A stretch of 32,510 nt of DNA from Flavobacteriaceae bacterium (GTDB lineage: Bacteria > Bacteroidota > Bacteroidia > Flavobacteriales > Flavobacteriaceae): the NCBI GenBank assembly GCA_947448525.1, contig CANFNV010000018.1:1-32510 (forward strand), in the 5' to 3' direction. Position 1 is the stretch's first letter. The number at the start of each line of letters is the position of its first letter. Below are positions 24,588 to 32,372 of this stretch, one piece after another. Below the pieces are notes generated by a model, which was given only the letters and a program-made list of their open reading frames with translations, did not search any database and was not told the origin of the DNA. A program made the translations under genes and the position numbers.

Positions 24588-25626
24588 ACTTAATAAATTC
24601 AATTTTCAAATCTTCCTTAGTATTTGCGCTATCAAAAAATCCTTGCTCGTTCATCCAGTCGTCACTAAATACTTTACTCATGTAACGGGAACCGTGATCT
24701 GGAAAAATAACAACGACATTACTTTCTGAAGTAAATTCGCCTTCTTCTGCAAATTGTTTTACCGCTTGCAAAGCAGCTCCAGATGTATATCCTACAAACA
24801 ATCCTTCTGTTTTAGTTATTTCTCTTGCCGTATGAGCACTTTCTTCGTCTGTAACTTTCATGAATTTGTCAATCGACTCAAAGTCAGTTGCAGTTGGAAT
24901 AAGATTTTTTCCTAAACCTTCGATTCGGTATGGGTAAATTTCGTTAGTATCAAATTCTTTTGTTTCGTGGTATTTTTTTAAAACCGAACCAAAAGCATCA
25001 ACACCCAAAATTCTAATATTTGGATTTTTTTCTTTTAGAAATTTTGCCGTGCCAGAAATAGTCCCACCAGTTCCACTGCAAGCCACAAGGTGCGTGATTT
25101 TACCCGACGTTTGTTCCCAAATTTCAGGACCAGTAGTTAAATAATGCGCGTCAATATTAAGTTGATTGAAGTATTGATTAATGTAAATAGAACCTTTGGT
25201 TTCTTCATGTAAGCGTTTTGCGACGCTATAATAGGAACGTTCATCATCTGCCGAAACATTCGATGGGCAAACATAAACTTTCGCTCCTAAACTTCTAAGC
25301 ATATCAATTTTGTCTTTTGAAGATTTAGAACTTACGGCCAAAATACAATCATACCCTTTAATGATACTTACCATTGCAATGCTAAATCCAGTATTACCTG
25401 AAGTAGTTTCAATTATGGTATCGCCTGGTGATAAAATTCCTTTTTTTTCTGCTTGTTCAATTATATGTAAAGCAATTCTATCTTTAGAGGAATGCCCTGG
25501 ATTAAAAGCTTCAACCTTAGCATAAAAGTTGCCTTCTAAATTTTTGGTGATTTTATTCAATTTAATAAGAGGAGTGTTTCCTATTAATTCCAAAACATTA
25601 TTGTATGCTTTAATTTCTTCCTTCAT
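24586..25626 (-). CDS. PLP-dependent cysteine synthase family protein
   Basis: This is a fold-type II PLP enzyme of 346 residues. Visible are [13 protein letters not shown], the Schiff-base Lys48 in [11 protein letters not shown], the substrate loop TTSGNTG (74-80), and the phosphate-binding SGTGGTISG. This pattern covers O-acetylserine sulfhydrylase (CysK/CysM) and cystathionine beta-synthase without CBS domains. The length, beyond 320 residues, and [14 protein letters not shown] lean to the cystathionine beta-synthase-like branch, but the exact reaction is open. The start at 25626 ([20 protein letters not shown]) is the family N terminus; the open frame extends upstream without similarity. 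Its promoter candidate TAAATTTG lies at 25680-25687, next to the stop of the upstream peptidase gene. Confidence 0.92.
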   Translation of the reverse strand: MKEEIKAYNNVLELIGNTPLIKLNKITKNLEGNFYAKVEAFNPGHSSKDRIALHIIEQAEKKGILSPGDTIIETTSGNTGFSIAMVSIIKGYDCILAVSSKSSKDKIDMLRSLGAKVYVCPSNVSADDERSYYSVAKRLHEETKGSIYINQYFNQLNIDAHYLTTGPEIWEQTSGKITHLVACSGTGGTISGTAKFLKEKNPNIRILGVDAFGSVLKKYHETKEFDTNEIYPYRIEGLGKNLIPTATDFESIDKFMKVTDEESAHTAREITKTEGLFVGYTSGAALQAVKQFAEEGEFTSESNVVVIFPDHGSRYMSKVFSDDWMNEQGFFDSANTKEDLKIEFIK

Positions 25627-25679
25627 AAATAAACATTTAGAATTGCACCAATCTATTAAAATTGTTGCTGCAAAACTCA

Positions 25680-25687
25680 CAAATTTA
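25680..25687 (-). promoter_or_regulatory. Candidate -7 element for the cysteine synthase-like gene
   Basis: TAAATTTG on the minus strand lies 53 bases before the ATG at 25626, just past the stop of the upstream peptidase gene. It matches TAnnTTTG but no -33 element is clear. Confidence 0.35.
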
Positions 25688-25692
25688 ATAAA

Positions 25693-27750
25693 TTAATTTT
25701 TAATTTTTTCTAAATCCAACAGAAAACTGAATTCTTTAGCCACTTCTTTTAGGGCTTCAAATCTACCAGATGCACCTCCGTGTCCAGCTTCCATGTTGGT
25801 ATCGAGAAACAATTGTTTATTATTTGTTTTTAATACTCGTAATTTAGCAATCCATTTTGCTGGTTCCCAATATTGTACTTGTGAATCATGCAATCCGCTA
25901 GAAATATACATGTTTGGATAATCTTTTGCAGCTACATTATCATAAGGCGAATAAGACAACATGTAATCGTAATATTTTCTGTTATTTGGATTTCCCCATT
26001 CATCATATTCCCCAGTTGTCAAAGGAATTGTTTCGTCTAACATTGTAGTAACCACATCTACAAATGGTACTTGAGCAATAATTCCGTTATAAATTTCTGG
26101 TGTCATGTTTGCAATAGCTCCCATTAATAATCCCCCTGCCGAACCACCTTCGGCATATAAATGCTCGGGTGAAGTATATTTTTCGGCAATTACATGTTTC
26201 GAACAATCAATAAAATCGGTAAATGTATTTTTCTTTTTTAATAATTTTCCATCTTCATACCAATGCCTTCCTAAGTCTTCTCCTCCACGAATGTGAGCAA
26301 TTGCATAAATAAATCCTCTATCAAGTAATGACAATCGTGTAGTAGAAAAATAAGGGTCCATATTCATTCCATACGAACCATAGGCATAAAGCAAGAATGG
26401 ATTTTTACCGTTTGCTTCAATTCCGTTTTTATAAACCATAGAAATTGGCACTTTTATTCCATCAGTTGCGGTTGCCCAAATACGCATTTCAGTATAATTA
26501 TTTTTGTCAAATTTTCCACCCAATACTTGTTGTACTTTAAGAATCATTTTTTCTTTTGATCGCATATTAAAATCAATTAAAGAACTTGGGGTTGCTAATG
26601 ATTGGTAACTATATCGCAAGATTTCCGTGTCAAAATCAATATTTGTAGTAGTTTCGGCTGTATAGGTTTCAATTTCAAATGGTAAATAGTAAGCTTCGCT
26701 CCCATTCCAAGGTATTATTTTAATTTTACTCAATCCATCAGAACGTTCCGAAACCACTAAGTAATTTTTAAAAATATCAATTCCTTCCAATAATACCTCT
26801 TCGCGATGCGGAATCAAATCAATCCAATGCGATTTAGAAGGATTATCTTCTGGCGTTTTCATTAGTTTGAAATTGGTGGCATCATCTTTATTAGTCACAA
26901 TATAAAAACTATCTTTATAATGCGATATTGAATACTCTAATTCCCGTGTCCGTTTTTGAAATAGTTTAAATTGTTCCTCTGGAGTATCCGATAAAAGAAT
27001 TTGATATTCCGATGTTAAAGTACTTTCTGATGAAATTATTAAATATTTTTTGGACTTTGATTTATAAACTGAAACATTAAAAGTATCGTCTTTTTCAAAA
27101 TAAACTAGTGTGTCATCAATAGGGTTTGAACCCAATTTATGTTTGAAAATTCTATCAGGACGCAAGGTAACTTGATCTTTTCTAGAATAAAAAATAGTTT
27201 TATTATCAGATGCCCAAGTGGCTCCACCTGTTGTGTTTTCTATTTTGAGCGGTAAAATTTCATTGGTTTCTAAATTCTTAATTTGAATAGTATATTGACG
27301 TCTAGAAACTGTGTCAACTCCAAAAGAAACCCATTTATTGTCCTCACTAATGCTTATTCCATTCAAATTGAAATAACTAAAACCTTGAGCCATTTCGTTG
27401 CAATCAAAAAGAATTTCTTCTTTAGCATCTAGTGATCCTTTTTTACGAGAATGAATTGGATAATCTTTTCCTTTTTCAAACCGGGTAATATAGTAATAAC
27501 CATTATACAAATAAGGAACCGATTCGTCATCTTCTTTTATTCGGGCTTTCATTTCTTTAAACAAATAGTTCTGAAATACTTTAGTATGTTCGGTTGACTT
27601 CTCGTAATATTCGTTTTCTTTATTTAGATAATCAATTACTTCTGGGTTTTCTCTATCGTTCAACCAATAGTAATTATCAATTCGAATTTGCTTGTGTTTT
27701 TCGAGTTTGTGAGGAATTATTTTGGCAACTGGAGGTTGAATTTTGTTCAT
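25693..27750 (-). CDS. Prolyl oligopeptidase family serine peptidase (oligopeptidase B type)
   Basis: This is an S9A peptidase of 685 residues, with an N-terminal seven-bladed propeller (about 70-410) and a C-terminal alpha/beta hydrolase. The catalytic Ser is in GGSAGGLLMG (about residue 537), Asp in SGLHDSQVQYWEPAKW (about 622) and His in EAGHGGASGR (about 657). The segments GEYDEWGNP and HIRGGEDLGRHWYEDGK are characteristic of oligopeptidase B (PtrB), which cleaves peptides after basic residues. No signal peptide is seen, so it is likely cytoplasmic. It has a good TACCTTTG promoter element 28 bases upstream and is a single gene or first of a pair. Confidence 0.94.
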   Translation of the reverse strand: MNKIQPPVAKIIPHKLEKHKQIRIDNYYWLNDRENPEVIDYLNKENEYYEKSTEHTKVFQNYLFKEMKARIKEDDESVPYLYNGYYYITRFEKGKDYPIHSRKKGSLDAKEEILFDCNEMAQGFSYFNLNGISISEDNKWVSFGVDTVSRRQYTIQIKNLETNEILPLKIENTTGGATWASDNKTIFYSRKDQVTLRPDRIFKHKLGSNPIDDTLVYFEKDDTFNVSVYKSKSKKYLIISSESTLTSEYQILLSDTPEEQFKLFQKRTRELEYSISHYKDSFYIVTNKDDATNFKLMKTPEDNPSKSHWIDLIPHREEVLLEGIDIFKNYLVVSERSDGLSKIKIIPWNGSEAYYLPFEIETYTAETTTNIDFDTEILRYSYQSLATPSSLIDFNMRSKEKMILKVQQVLGGKFDKNNYTEMRIWATATDGIKVPISMVYKNGIEANGKNPFLLYAYGSYGMNMDPYFSTTRLSLLDRGFIYAIAHIRGGEDLGRHWYEDGKLLKKKNTFTDFIDCSKHVIAEKYTSPEHLYAEGGSAGGLLMGAIANMTPEIYNGIIAQVPFVDVVTTMLDETIPLTTGEYDEWGNPNNRKYYDYMLSYSPYDNVAAKDYPNMYISSGLHDSQVQYWEPAKWIAKLRVLKTNNKQLFLDTNMEAGHGGASGRFEALKEVAKEFSFLLDLEKIKN

Positions 27751-27777
27751 TATTTTTTATTGGATTTGATTTAAAAA

Positions 27778-27785
27778 CAAAGGTA
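27778..27785 (-). promoter_or_regulatory. Candidate -7 element for the oligopeptidase
   Basis: TACCTTTG on the minus strand lies 28 bases upstream of the ATG at 27750. It is a good TAnnTTTG match; a TTG on the minus strand at 27811-27813 is somewhat too far for a -33 element. Confidence 0.5.
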
Positions 27786-27848
27786 TTTTTTATGATTTTT
27801 TAATGGTAAACAATTTTGTCACCACTTAAAAATAATGAAGTGTATTTT

Positions 27849-28874
27849 TTAAAACTGCATTTTTTGCAGTGCTTCAACGACATAATTATGCATGACCTCT
27901 TTATAATCTAGATGTGTAACAATGCGCAGTTTTCCATGTCCCATAGAGCTAATATAAATATTTTTATCCTTTAATTTTTCAATAACCCATTTGTCTTCTA
28001 ATGAGGGACGAACAGAAAAAATCAAAATATTAGTCTCAACGGGTTCCACTTTTTCAACCCAAGATAACTTACTTAATAATTCACCCAGTTCTTTAGCTCT
28101 TCGGTGATCGTCTTCTAATCTGAGTCTATTATGTTGCAAAGCATACATACCGGCAGCGGCCAAATATCCTGATTGCCTCATGCCACCACCAAATATTTTT
28201 CTAATTCGTAAGGCACGTTTTATATCGGATTTGCTTCCTAGTAATAATGATCCTATTGGTGCGCCAAGTCCTTTAGACAAGCAAACCGAGATGGTATCAA
28301 ATAATTCACCAAATTCCTTAGGATGTTGATTTTTTGCCACCATAGCATTCCAAAGTCTGGCTCCATCTAAATGGTATTTTAGATTGTTATCTAGACAAAC
28401 TTGTTTTATTTTTTTTAATTCTGAAATGTCGTAACAGGCTCCCCCTCCCTTGTTGTTAGTATTTTCAATACTAACAAGAGCGGTTAATGGTGTATGGTAA
28501 AATTCAGGATCATTGATTGCATTTTTAACCAAATCAGCTGTAATCATGCCTCGATTTCCGTCAACCAAGCAACAAGAAACCCCGCTGTTAAAGGAAGCGC
28601 CTCCACCTTCATAATGATAAATATGGGAATATTTGTCGCAAATCACTTGTTCTCCGGGGTTGGTGTGAAGCTTAATAGCAGTTTGGTTTGCCATAGTTCC
28701 TGAAGGAAAAAACAAAGCCGCTTCCATTCCAAATAATTCAGCAACAGTATGTTCTAGTTCGTTTACTGTTGGATCTTGTTTATAGACATCATCGCCTACT
28801 TTGGCATTAAACATAAACTGCAACATTTCGTTGCTGGGTTTGGTTACTGTATCACTGATTAGATTTATTTCCAT
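27849..28874 (-). CDS. Low-specificity L-threonine aldolase family enzyme
   Basis: This is a PLP enzyme of fold type I, 341 residues. Motifs: MEINLISDTVTKPSNEML, VGDDVYKQDPTVNELE, FFPSGTMANQTAI, KYHLDGARLWNA (Asp170 contacts the PLP ring nitrogen) and VCLSKGLGAPIGS with Schiff-base Lys201. It cleaves L-threonine or L-allo-threonine to glycine and acetaldehyde. Length and motifs are normal. It is divergent from prfB across a 47-base gap, with its own -7 element TAATTTTG. Confidence 0.94.
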   Translation of the reverse strand: MEINLISDTVTKPSNEMLQFMFNAKVGDDVYKQDPTVNELEHTVAELFGMEAALFFPSGTMANQTAIKLHTNPGEQVICDKYSHIYHYEGGGASFNSGVSCCLVDGNRGMITADLVKNAINDPEFYHTPLTALVSIENTNNKGGGACYDISELKKIKQVCLDNNLKYHLDGARLWNAMVAKNQHPKEFGELFDTISVCLSKGLGAPIGSLLLGSKSDIKRALRIRKIFGGGMRQSGYLAAAGMYALQHNRLRLEDDHRRAKELGELLSKLSWVEKVEPVETNILIFSVRPSLEDKWVIEKLKDKNIYISSMGHGKLRIVTHLDYKEVMHNYVVEALQKMQF

Positions 28875-28891
28875 ATAAAAATTGGATGCGT

Positions 28892-28899
28892 TATATTTG
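28892..28899 (+). promoter_or_regulatory. Candidate -7 element for prfB
   Basis: TATATTTG (TAnnTTTG) lies 22 bases upstream of the prfB ATG. It interleaves with the opposing element for the threonine aldolase in a 47-base gap. Confidence 0.55.
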
Positions 28900-28905
28900 C
28901 GATCA

Positions 28906-28913
28906 CAAAATTA
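28906..28913 (-). promoter_or_regulatory. Candidate -7 element for the threonine aldolase
   Basis: TAATTTTG on the minus strand lies 31 bases upstream of the aldolase ATG and 6 bases from the prfB element on the other strand. Confidence 0.4.
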
Positions 28914-28921
28914 CATAATTT

Positions 28922-30017
28922 ATGACAAATACCGAACAAATTAAAGGTATTGTAGAGCGTCTTGGTGCGTTGAGGAGGTATCTTTGACATTGATGCCAAG
29001 CTTATCGAAATAATCAATGAAGAAGAAAAGACTTTTGCACCCGATTTTTGGAACAATGCCAAAGAAGCGGAGCTACTTATAAAAAACTTACGCCAAAAGA
29101 AAAAATGGGTGGAAGATTTTGAAAAAGGTAATGAGTTGGGAGAAGAACTTCAAATTACTTATGATTTTTTTAAAGAAGGGGATGTTTCTGAGGAAGAACT
29201 TGATACTCTCTATGAATTGACCAATTCTCATATTGAAGATTTAGAATTTAGAAATATGCTTTCTGAAGAAGGAGACAACATGAGCGCTGTTTTGCAAATA
29301 ACGGCAGGTGCTGGCGGAACAGAAAGTTGCGATTGGGCTTCAATGCTAATGCGAATGTACATGATGTGGGCAGAAAAGCAAAAGTATAAAATAAAAGAAT
29401 TGAACTTTCAAGAAGGAGATGTTGCCGGAATAAAAACCGTAACGCTAGAAATTGAAGGTGATTTTGCTTTTGGATATTTAAAAGGAGAAAACGGAGTACA
29501 TCGATTAGTGCGAATTTCTCCATTTGATAGTAATGCTAAACGACATACATCGTTTGCTTCTGTTTATGTTTATCCGTTGGTTGATGACACTATCGAAATC
29601 GATATTAATCTTGCTGATATTGAAATTATTACTTCTCGTTCTAGTGGCGCTGGCGGACAAAATGTAAACAAAGTAGAAACTAAAGTACAATTGTTTCACA
29701 AACCTACCGGAATTCAAATTCAATGTTCAGAAACCCGTTCTCAACAAGATAATAGGCAACGTGCAATGCAAATGCTAAAATCGCAATTATTTGAAATAGA
29801 ACTTAAAAAACAACAAGCACAACGTGCTGATATTGAAGCTGGTAAAATGAAAATTGAATGGGGTTCACAAATTAGAAATTATGTAATGCAACCCTACAAA
29901 TTAGTAAAAGATGTTCGCTCGGGCTATGAGACAAGTGATGTTGATGGTGTTATGAATGGAAACATAGATGAATTTTTGAAGGCCTATTTGATGATGATGG
30001 GTCAAAAAGAGGAATAG
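28922..30017 (+). CDS. prfB: Peptide chain release factor 2, expressed by programmed +1 frameshift
   Basis: RF2 recognises UGA and UAA stops and releases the peptide. The zero frame from ATG 28922 encodes 21 residues and meets TGA at 28985-28987. After a +1 slip at CTT-T (skipping T28985) translation continues at GAC 28986 to the stop at 30017. Together this gives 364 residues, against 365 in E. coli. The recoding site is classical: internal AGGAGG (28973-28978), TAT, CTT, TGA, C. The main frame holds SPF at about 199-201 (stop recognition, in [12 protein letters not shown]) and GGQ at about 244-246 (in [13 protein letters not shown]). An in-frame ATG at 29109 is internal, not the start. Low RF2 makes UGA slow and favours the slip, giving autoregulation. 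Confidence 0.96.
28973..28988 (+). promoter_or_regulatory. prfB +1 programmed frameshift signal
   Basis: The sequence AGGAGGTATCTTTGAC contains a Shine-Dalgarno-like AGGAGG three bases before the slippery CTT and the in-frame TGA followed by C, the weakest termination context. This is the same arrangement as the E. coli prfB site. It is one of very few strong SD-like motifs in this window, where starts generally lack them. Confidence 0.95.
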
Positions 30018-30085
30018 CTTCACCCACGATCTCAGAATTTACCAAACAATTCAGAATTTATAAATTTTAATTCGAAATAATAAAC

Positions 30086-30093
30086 TATATTTG
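30086..30093 (+). promoter_or_regulatory. -7 element of a stand-alone RNA gene
   Basis: TATATTTG, an exact TAnnTTTG match identical to the prfB and tRNA-Ser elements, lies 68 bases after the prfB stop. No open reading frame follows; a structured segment and a terminator do. The -33 region is not clear. Confidence 0.55.
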
Positions 30094-30097
30094 CATC

Positions 30098-30165
30098 GAG
30101 GATTCCGAAAGGAAGTTACACCTCACCTCAATAGCCATCTGCTCCAAGATGGCTTTTGTATTTTA
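30098..30165 (+). ncRNA. Putative small structured RNA, about 65-70 nt
   Basis: Starting a few bases past a TATATTTG element, the sequence can form an outer helix GAGG (30098-30101) with CCTC (30121-30124, or the repeat at 30126-30129) around an inner hairpin TTCC-GAAA-GGAA (30103-30114) capped by a GNRA tetraloop. A tandem CCTCACCTC follows, then a terminator hairpin (30133-30154) with a U-rich tail. No coding frame of any length lies inside, and the next gene is on the other strand, so this is not a leader or attenuator. It could be a known Bacteroidota RNA family; I do not recognise one with confidence. It could also be a processed 3' UTR of prfB. Confidence 0.6.
30133..30162 (+). terminator. 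Strong Rho-independent terminator of the small RNA
   Basis: AGCCATCT (30133-30140) pairs perfectly with AGATGGCT (30147-30154) over a 6-base loop, followed by TTTGTATTTT. It is a G+C-rich stem in a very AT-rich region. It would also end read-through from prfB. Confidence 0.85.
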
Positions 30166-30345
30166 ATACCACGTTTTAATTTAGTTTTAGTTTGCTTAGA
30201 TGTAAATCCAATTAACTTTTGTACGCCATCTGTCTAATCAACTAATTTTAATTGCACGAATGTAAAACCTAAACTTAAAAGCATCATTAAAAATAATTTT
30301 GTTTTCCTATCTAGATTTTGTTGTGAATTAACATTTTATAATAAA

Positions 30346-30371
30346 AAAACCGATGCTTTTACATCGGTTTT
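30346..30371 (-). terminator. Terminator of the lysine-rich protein gene
   Basis: AAAACCGATG (30346-30355) pairs with CATCGGTTTT (30362-30371) around a 6-base loop. In the minus direction a run of seven or more T residues follows. It lies 8 bases after the stop of the minus-strand gene. The rest of the 30018-30379 gap, apart from the small RNA, shows only AT-rich sequence. Confidence 0.85.
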
Positions 30372-30379
30372 ACAAAATA

Positions 30380-30841
30380 TTATTTTTTCTTTTTAGATTT
30401 TGATTTCTTTTTGGCTTTCTCTTTTTTCTTTGCCTTAGCTTTATCTTTTGCTTTTTGTTTTTTTGCTTTTTCTCTTTTTTTAGCTTTTCTTTTTTTCTCG
30501 TTCTCTTTTTCTTTTTGCTTGTCTTTTTTTGCTTTAACTTTCTTTTTAGTTTTTTCTTTAGATACGGACTTTTTAGTTTTTTCTTTATCTGAATCTTTCA
30601 TTATTTTTATTTTTTCTTGGGTTATTATTTCATTTTCTGCCTCAACATCTTGAATATCTTCTTGTATTTCCTCTTGTTGAACTTGAGATTTAGAAACTCT
30701 TATTGATCGAGTTTTAGGTTTTACTGCTGTTGCTATAACCTCATTTGATTCAATAGTTGTTTCTTGATCTTTTTTTAAATTATCAATATTTTCTGTTGAA
30801 GTGGTGATTTCTTCTGTTGAATTGAATTCTTTGCTTGTCAT
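30380..30841 (-). CDS. Lysine-rich low-complexity protein
   Basis: This 153-residue protein is in two parts. Residues 1-75 are acidic and polar (Glu, Thr, Ser, Ile). Residues 76-153 are almost only Lys, Glu, Ala and Arg in KKAKKKEKAK-type repeats, ending in KKKK. It has no cysteine, no membrane segment and no signal peptide, and is likely disordered or a single charged helix. Such tails bind nucleic acids in bacterial histone H1-like proteins, but the repeats here are not the AAKK pattern of AlgP or HctB types, so the function is open. The gene has its own -7 element and a good terminator, which supports a real single-gene unit. Confidence 0.8.
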   Translation of the reverse strand: MTSKEFNSTEEITTSTENIDNLKKDQETTIESNEVIATAVKPKTRSIRVSKSQVQQEEIQEDIQDVEAENEIITQEKIKIMKDSDKEKTKKSVSKEKTKKKVKAKKDKQKEKENEKKRKAKKREKAKKQKAKDKAKAKKKEKAKKKSKSKKKK

Positions 30842-30887
30842 TTTGTTACTTTATTAAATTGTAAATATATTGTAAAATTAATGTTAA

Positions 30888-30895
30888 CAAAAATA
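30888..30895 (-). promoter_or_regulatory. Candidate -7 element for the lysine-rich protein gene
   Basis: TATTTTTG on the minus strand lies 47 bases upstream of the ATG at 30841, fitting TAnnTTTG. Confidence 0.4.
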
Positions 30896-30958
30896 CAACT
30901 TAAAACAATTAATCCATGTTAATTTTTAAAAATAAATAAAAACTTAACATTAGAATAC

Positions 30959-30995
30959 AAAAAGGACCATCTAAAAACATTAGATGGTCCTTTTT
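30959..30995 (-). terminator. Terminator of the DUF47-pit operon
   Basis: AAAAAGGACCATCTAA (30959-30974) pairs with TTAGATGGTCCTTTTT (30980-30995), a 16-bp perfect stem with a 5-base loop and T tracts on both strands. It ends 19 bases before the pit stop codon, i.e. downstream of it in transcription. Confidence 0.92.
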
Positions 30996-31014
30996 GTAAA
31001 CGTTTTAATCTAAG

Positions 31015-32346
31015 TTATTGTATAAAAAAAGACAAAATATAATAAGTAACACAAGCTAATAAAGCAGAAACCGGAATTGTTAAAATCCATGCCCATAATA
31101 ATTTTACAGTTACACCCCATCTAACAGCAGATACTCTTTTAGTTACTCCCACTCCAATAATAGAACCTGTAATTGTATGAGTCGTTGAAACTGGAATTTT
31201 AAAATGTTCGGTAATGAACAAAGTCAATGCACCAGCCGATTCTGCTACTACACCTTCAAAAGCGGTTACTTTTGTTATTTTAGACCCCATTGTTTTAACA
31301 ATTTTCCAACCACCGCTAAGTGTGCCTAAAGCAATTACAGTATAACAAGTTAAAGGAATCCAACCTGGCATATGCGCTTTAATTCCTTTATCATCGTCAG
31401 GAAGTATAACATTTAAATCTAACCAACCATCCGACATATTGTGATGTGGATTCATACGAAGATATACAGCTACTGCAGCAGCAATAATACCCATTACTTT
31501 TTGGGAATCATTTCCCCCATGCCCAAGACTGAAAGCGGCAGAAGATATTAGTTGCATTTTTTTTAATACTTTTTCAGCTTTTGCAGTAGAAAAACTGCTA
31601 AAAAACAAATTGAATATAGCCAAAGTATAAAAAATAATTCCTACTAAGAACCACTTAATATTAGATGGCTCACTAACAAAGTACCAAATAGAATTATTAA
31701 ATAAATATTTTTTTGAGGAATCAGCTTCTATATCAAATTTTAATACCGTAGACAAAAACCAAGCAACTAATAACATTATGGCTATGGTTAGAAATTTTGG
31801 ATATATATTTTTTTTTGAAGAATACATTAACCATAAGGAGATAAAATAAGAAATAATCATCCCTAACAAAGGAGCTAAAACAATAAAACAGATAACGATC
31901 ACTACACCAGATGGCAATAATTCTCCTTCTTTAGCCGCTTTATACCAATTTACAATTTTAAATCCTGCATGTTCAGGATCAGTTACAGTTGATAATCCGT
32001 GAGCAATAGCAGCACCAGCAAAACCTCCAATAAGTGTATGAGATGATGATGAAGGTATTCCTTTCCACCAAGTGATTAAGTTCCAAATAATTGCTGCAAT
32101 GATGCCTGCAAGAATCGTTACTAAATCAATACTGCTTGAATGAGCCGTTTTTGCAACGGTGTCAGCCACTCCAAAGCCAAATACCCAATATGCTAAAAAG
32201 TTAAAAAACGCTGCCCAAAGTACTGCTTGAAAAGGAGTTAAAACTTTGGTAGCAACTATTGTCGCAATTGAATTGGCAGCATCGTGAAAACCGTTTATGT
32301 AATCAAACAGCAAGGCTAATACTATAATAACTATTAGTAACGTCAT
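31015..32346 (-). CDS. PiT-family inorganic phosphate transporter
   Basis: This 443-residue integral membrane protein carries the two PiT (PF01384) signatures: GFHDAANSIATIVATKVL near residues 19-36, and its second-half counterpart SLGHGGNDSQKVMGIIAAAV near 273-292. Further typical segments are GIPSSSSHTLIGGFAGAA and FKIPVSTTHTITGSIIGVGVTKR. These transporters import phosphate, often as a metal-phosphate complex, by proton or sodium symport. The DUF47 gene ends 26 bases upstream, the usual partner. A central loop (about 205-235) is somewhat expanded. The protein is complete. Confidence 0.95.
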   Translation of the reverse strand: MTLLIVIIVLALLFDYINGFHDAANSIATIVATKVLTPFQAVLWAAFFNFLAYWVFGFGVADTVAKTAHSSSIDLVTILAGIIAAIIWNLITWWKGIPSSSSHTLIGGFAGAAIAHGLSTVTDPEHAGFKIVNWYKAAKEGELLPSGVVIVICFIVLAPLLGMIISYFISLWLMYSSKKNIYPKFLTIAIMLLVAWFLSTVLKFDIEADSSKKYLFNNSIWYFVSEPSNIKWFLVGIIFYTLAIFNLFFSSFSTAKAEKVLKKMQLISSAAFSLGHGGNDSQKVMGIIAAAVAVYLRMNPHHNMSDGWLDLNVILPDDDKGIKAHMPGWIPLTCYTVIALGTLSGGWKIVKTMGSKITKVTAFEGVVAESAGALTLFITEHFKIPVSTTHTITGSIIGVGVTKRVSAVRWGVTVKLLWAWILTIPVSALLACVTYYILSFFIQ

Positions 32347-32372
32347 ATCAAAATGTCTAAATTATAGTCTAA

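Noticed and set aside
29109..30017. prfB as a gene starting at ATG 29109
   Set aside because: The upstream +1 frameshift site and 21-codon leader frame restore the normal RF2 N terminus and full length.
30166..30340. Second small RNA or ORF between the sRNA and the lysine-rich gene
   Set aside because: Only AT-rich sequence with no stable stem, no frame of useful length and only an imperfect promoter-like match (TAACTTTTG, one base too long).
30380..30660. Tandem repeat or CRISPR-like pattern in the A/T-rich run
   Set aside because: It is the codon reflection of the lysine-rich protein; units are irregular and no spacers are present.
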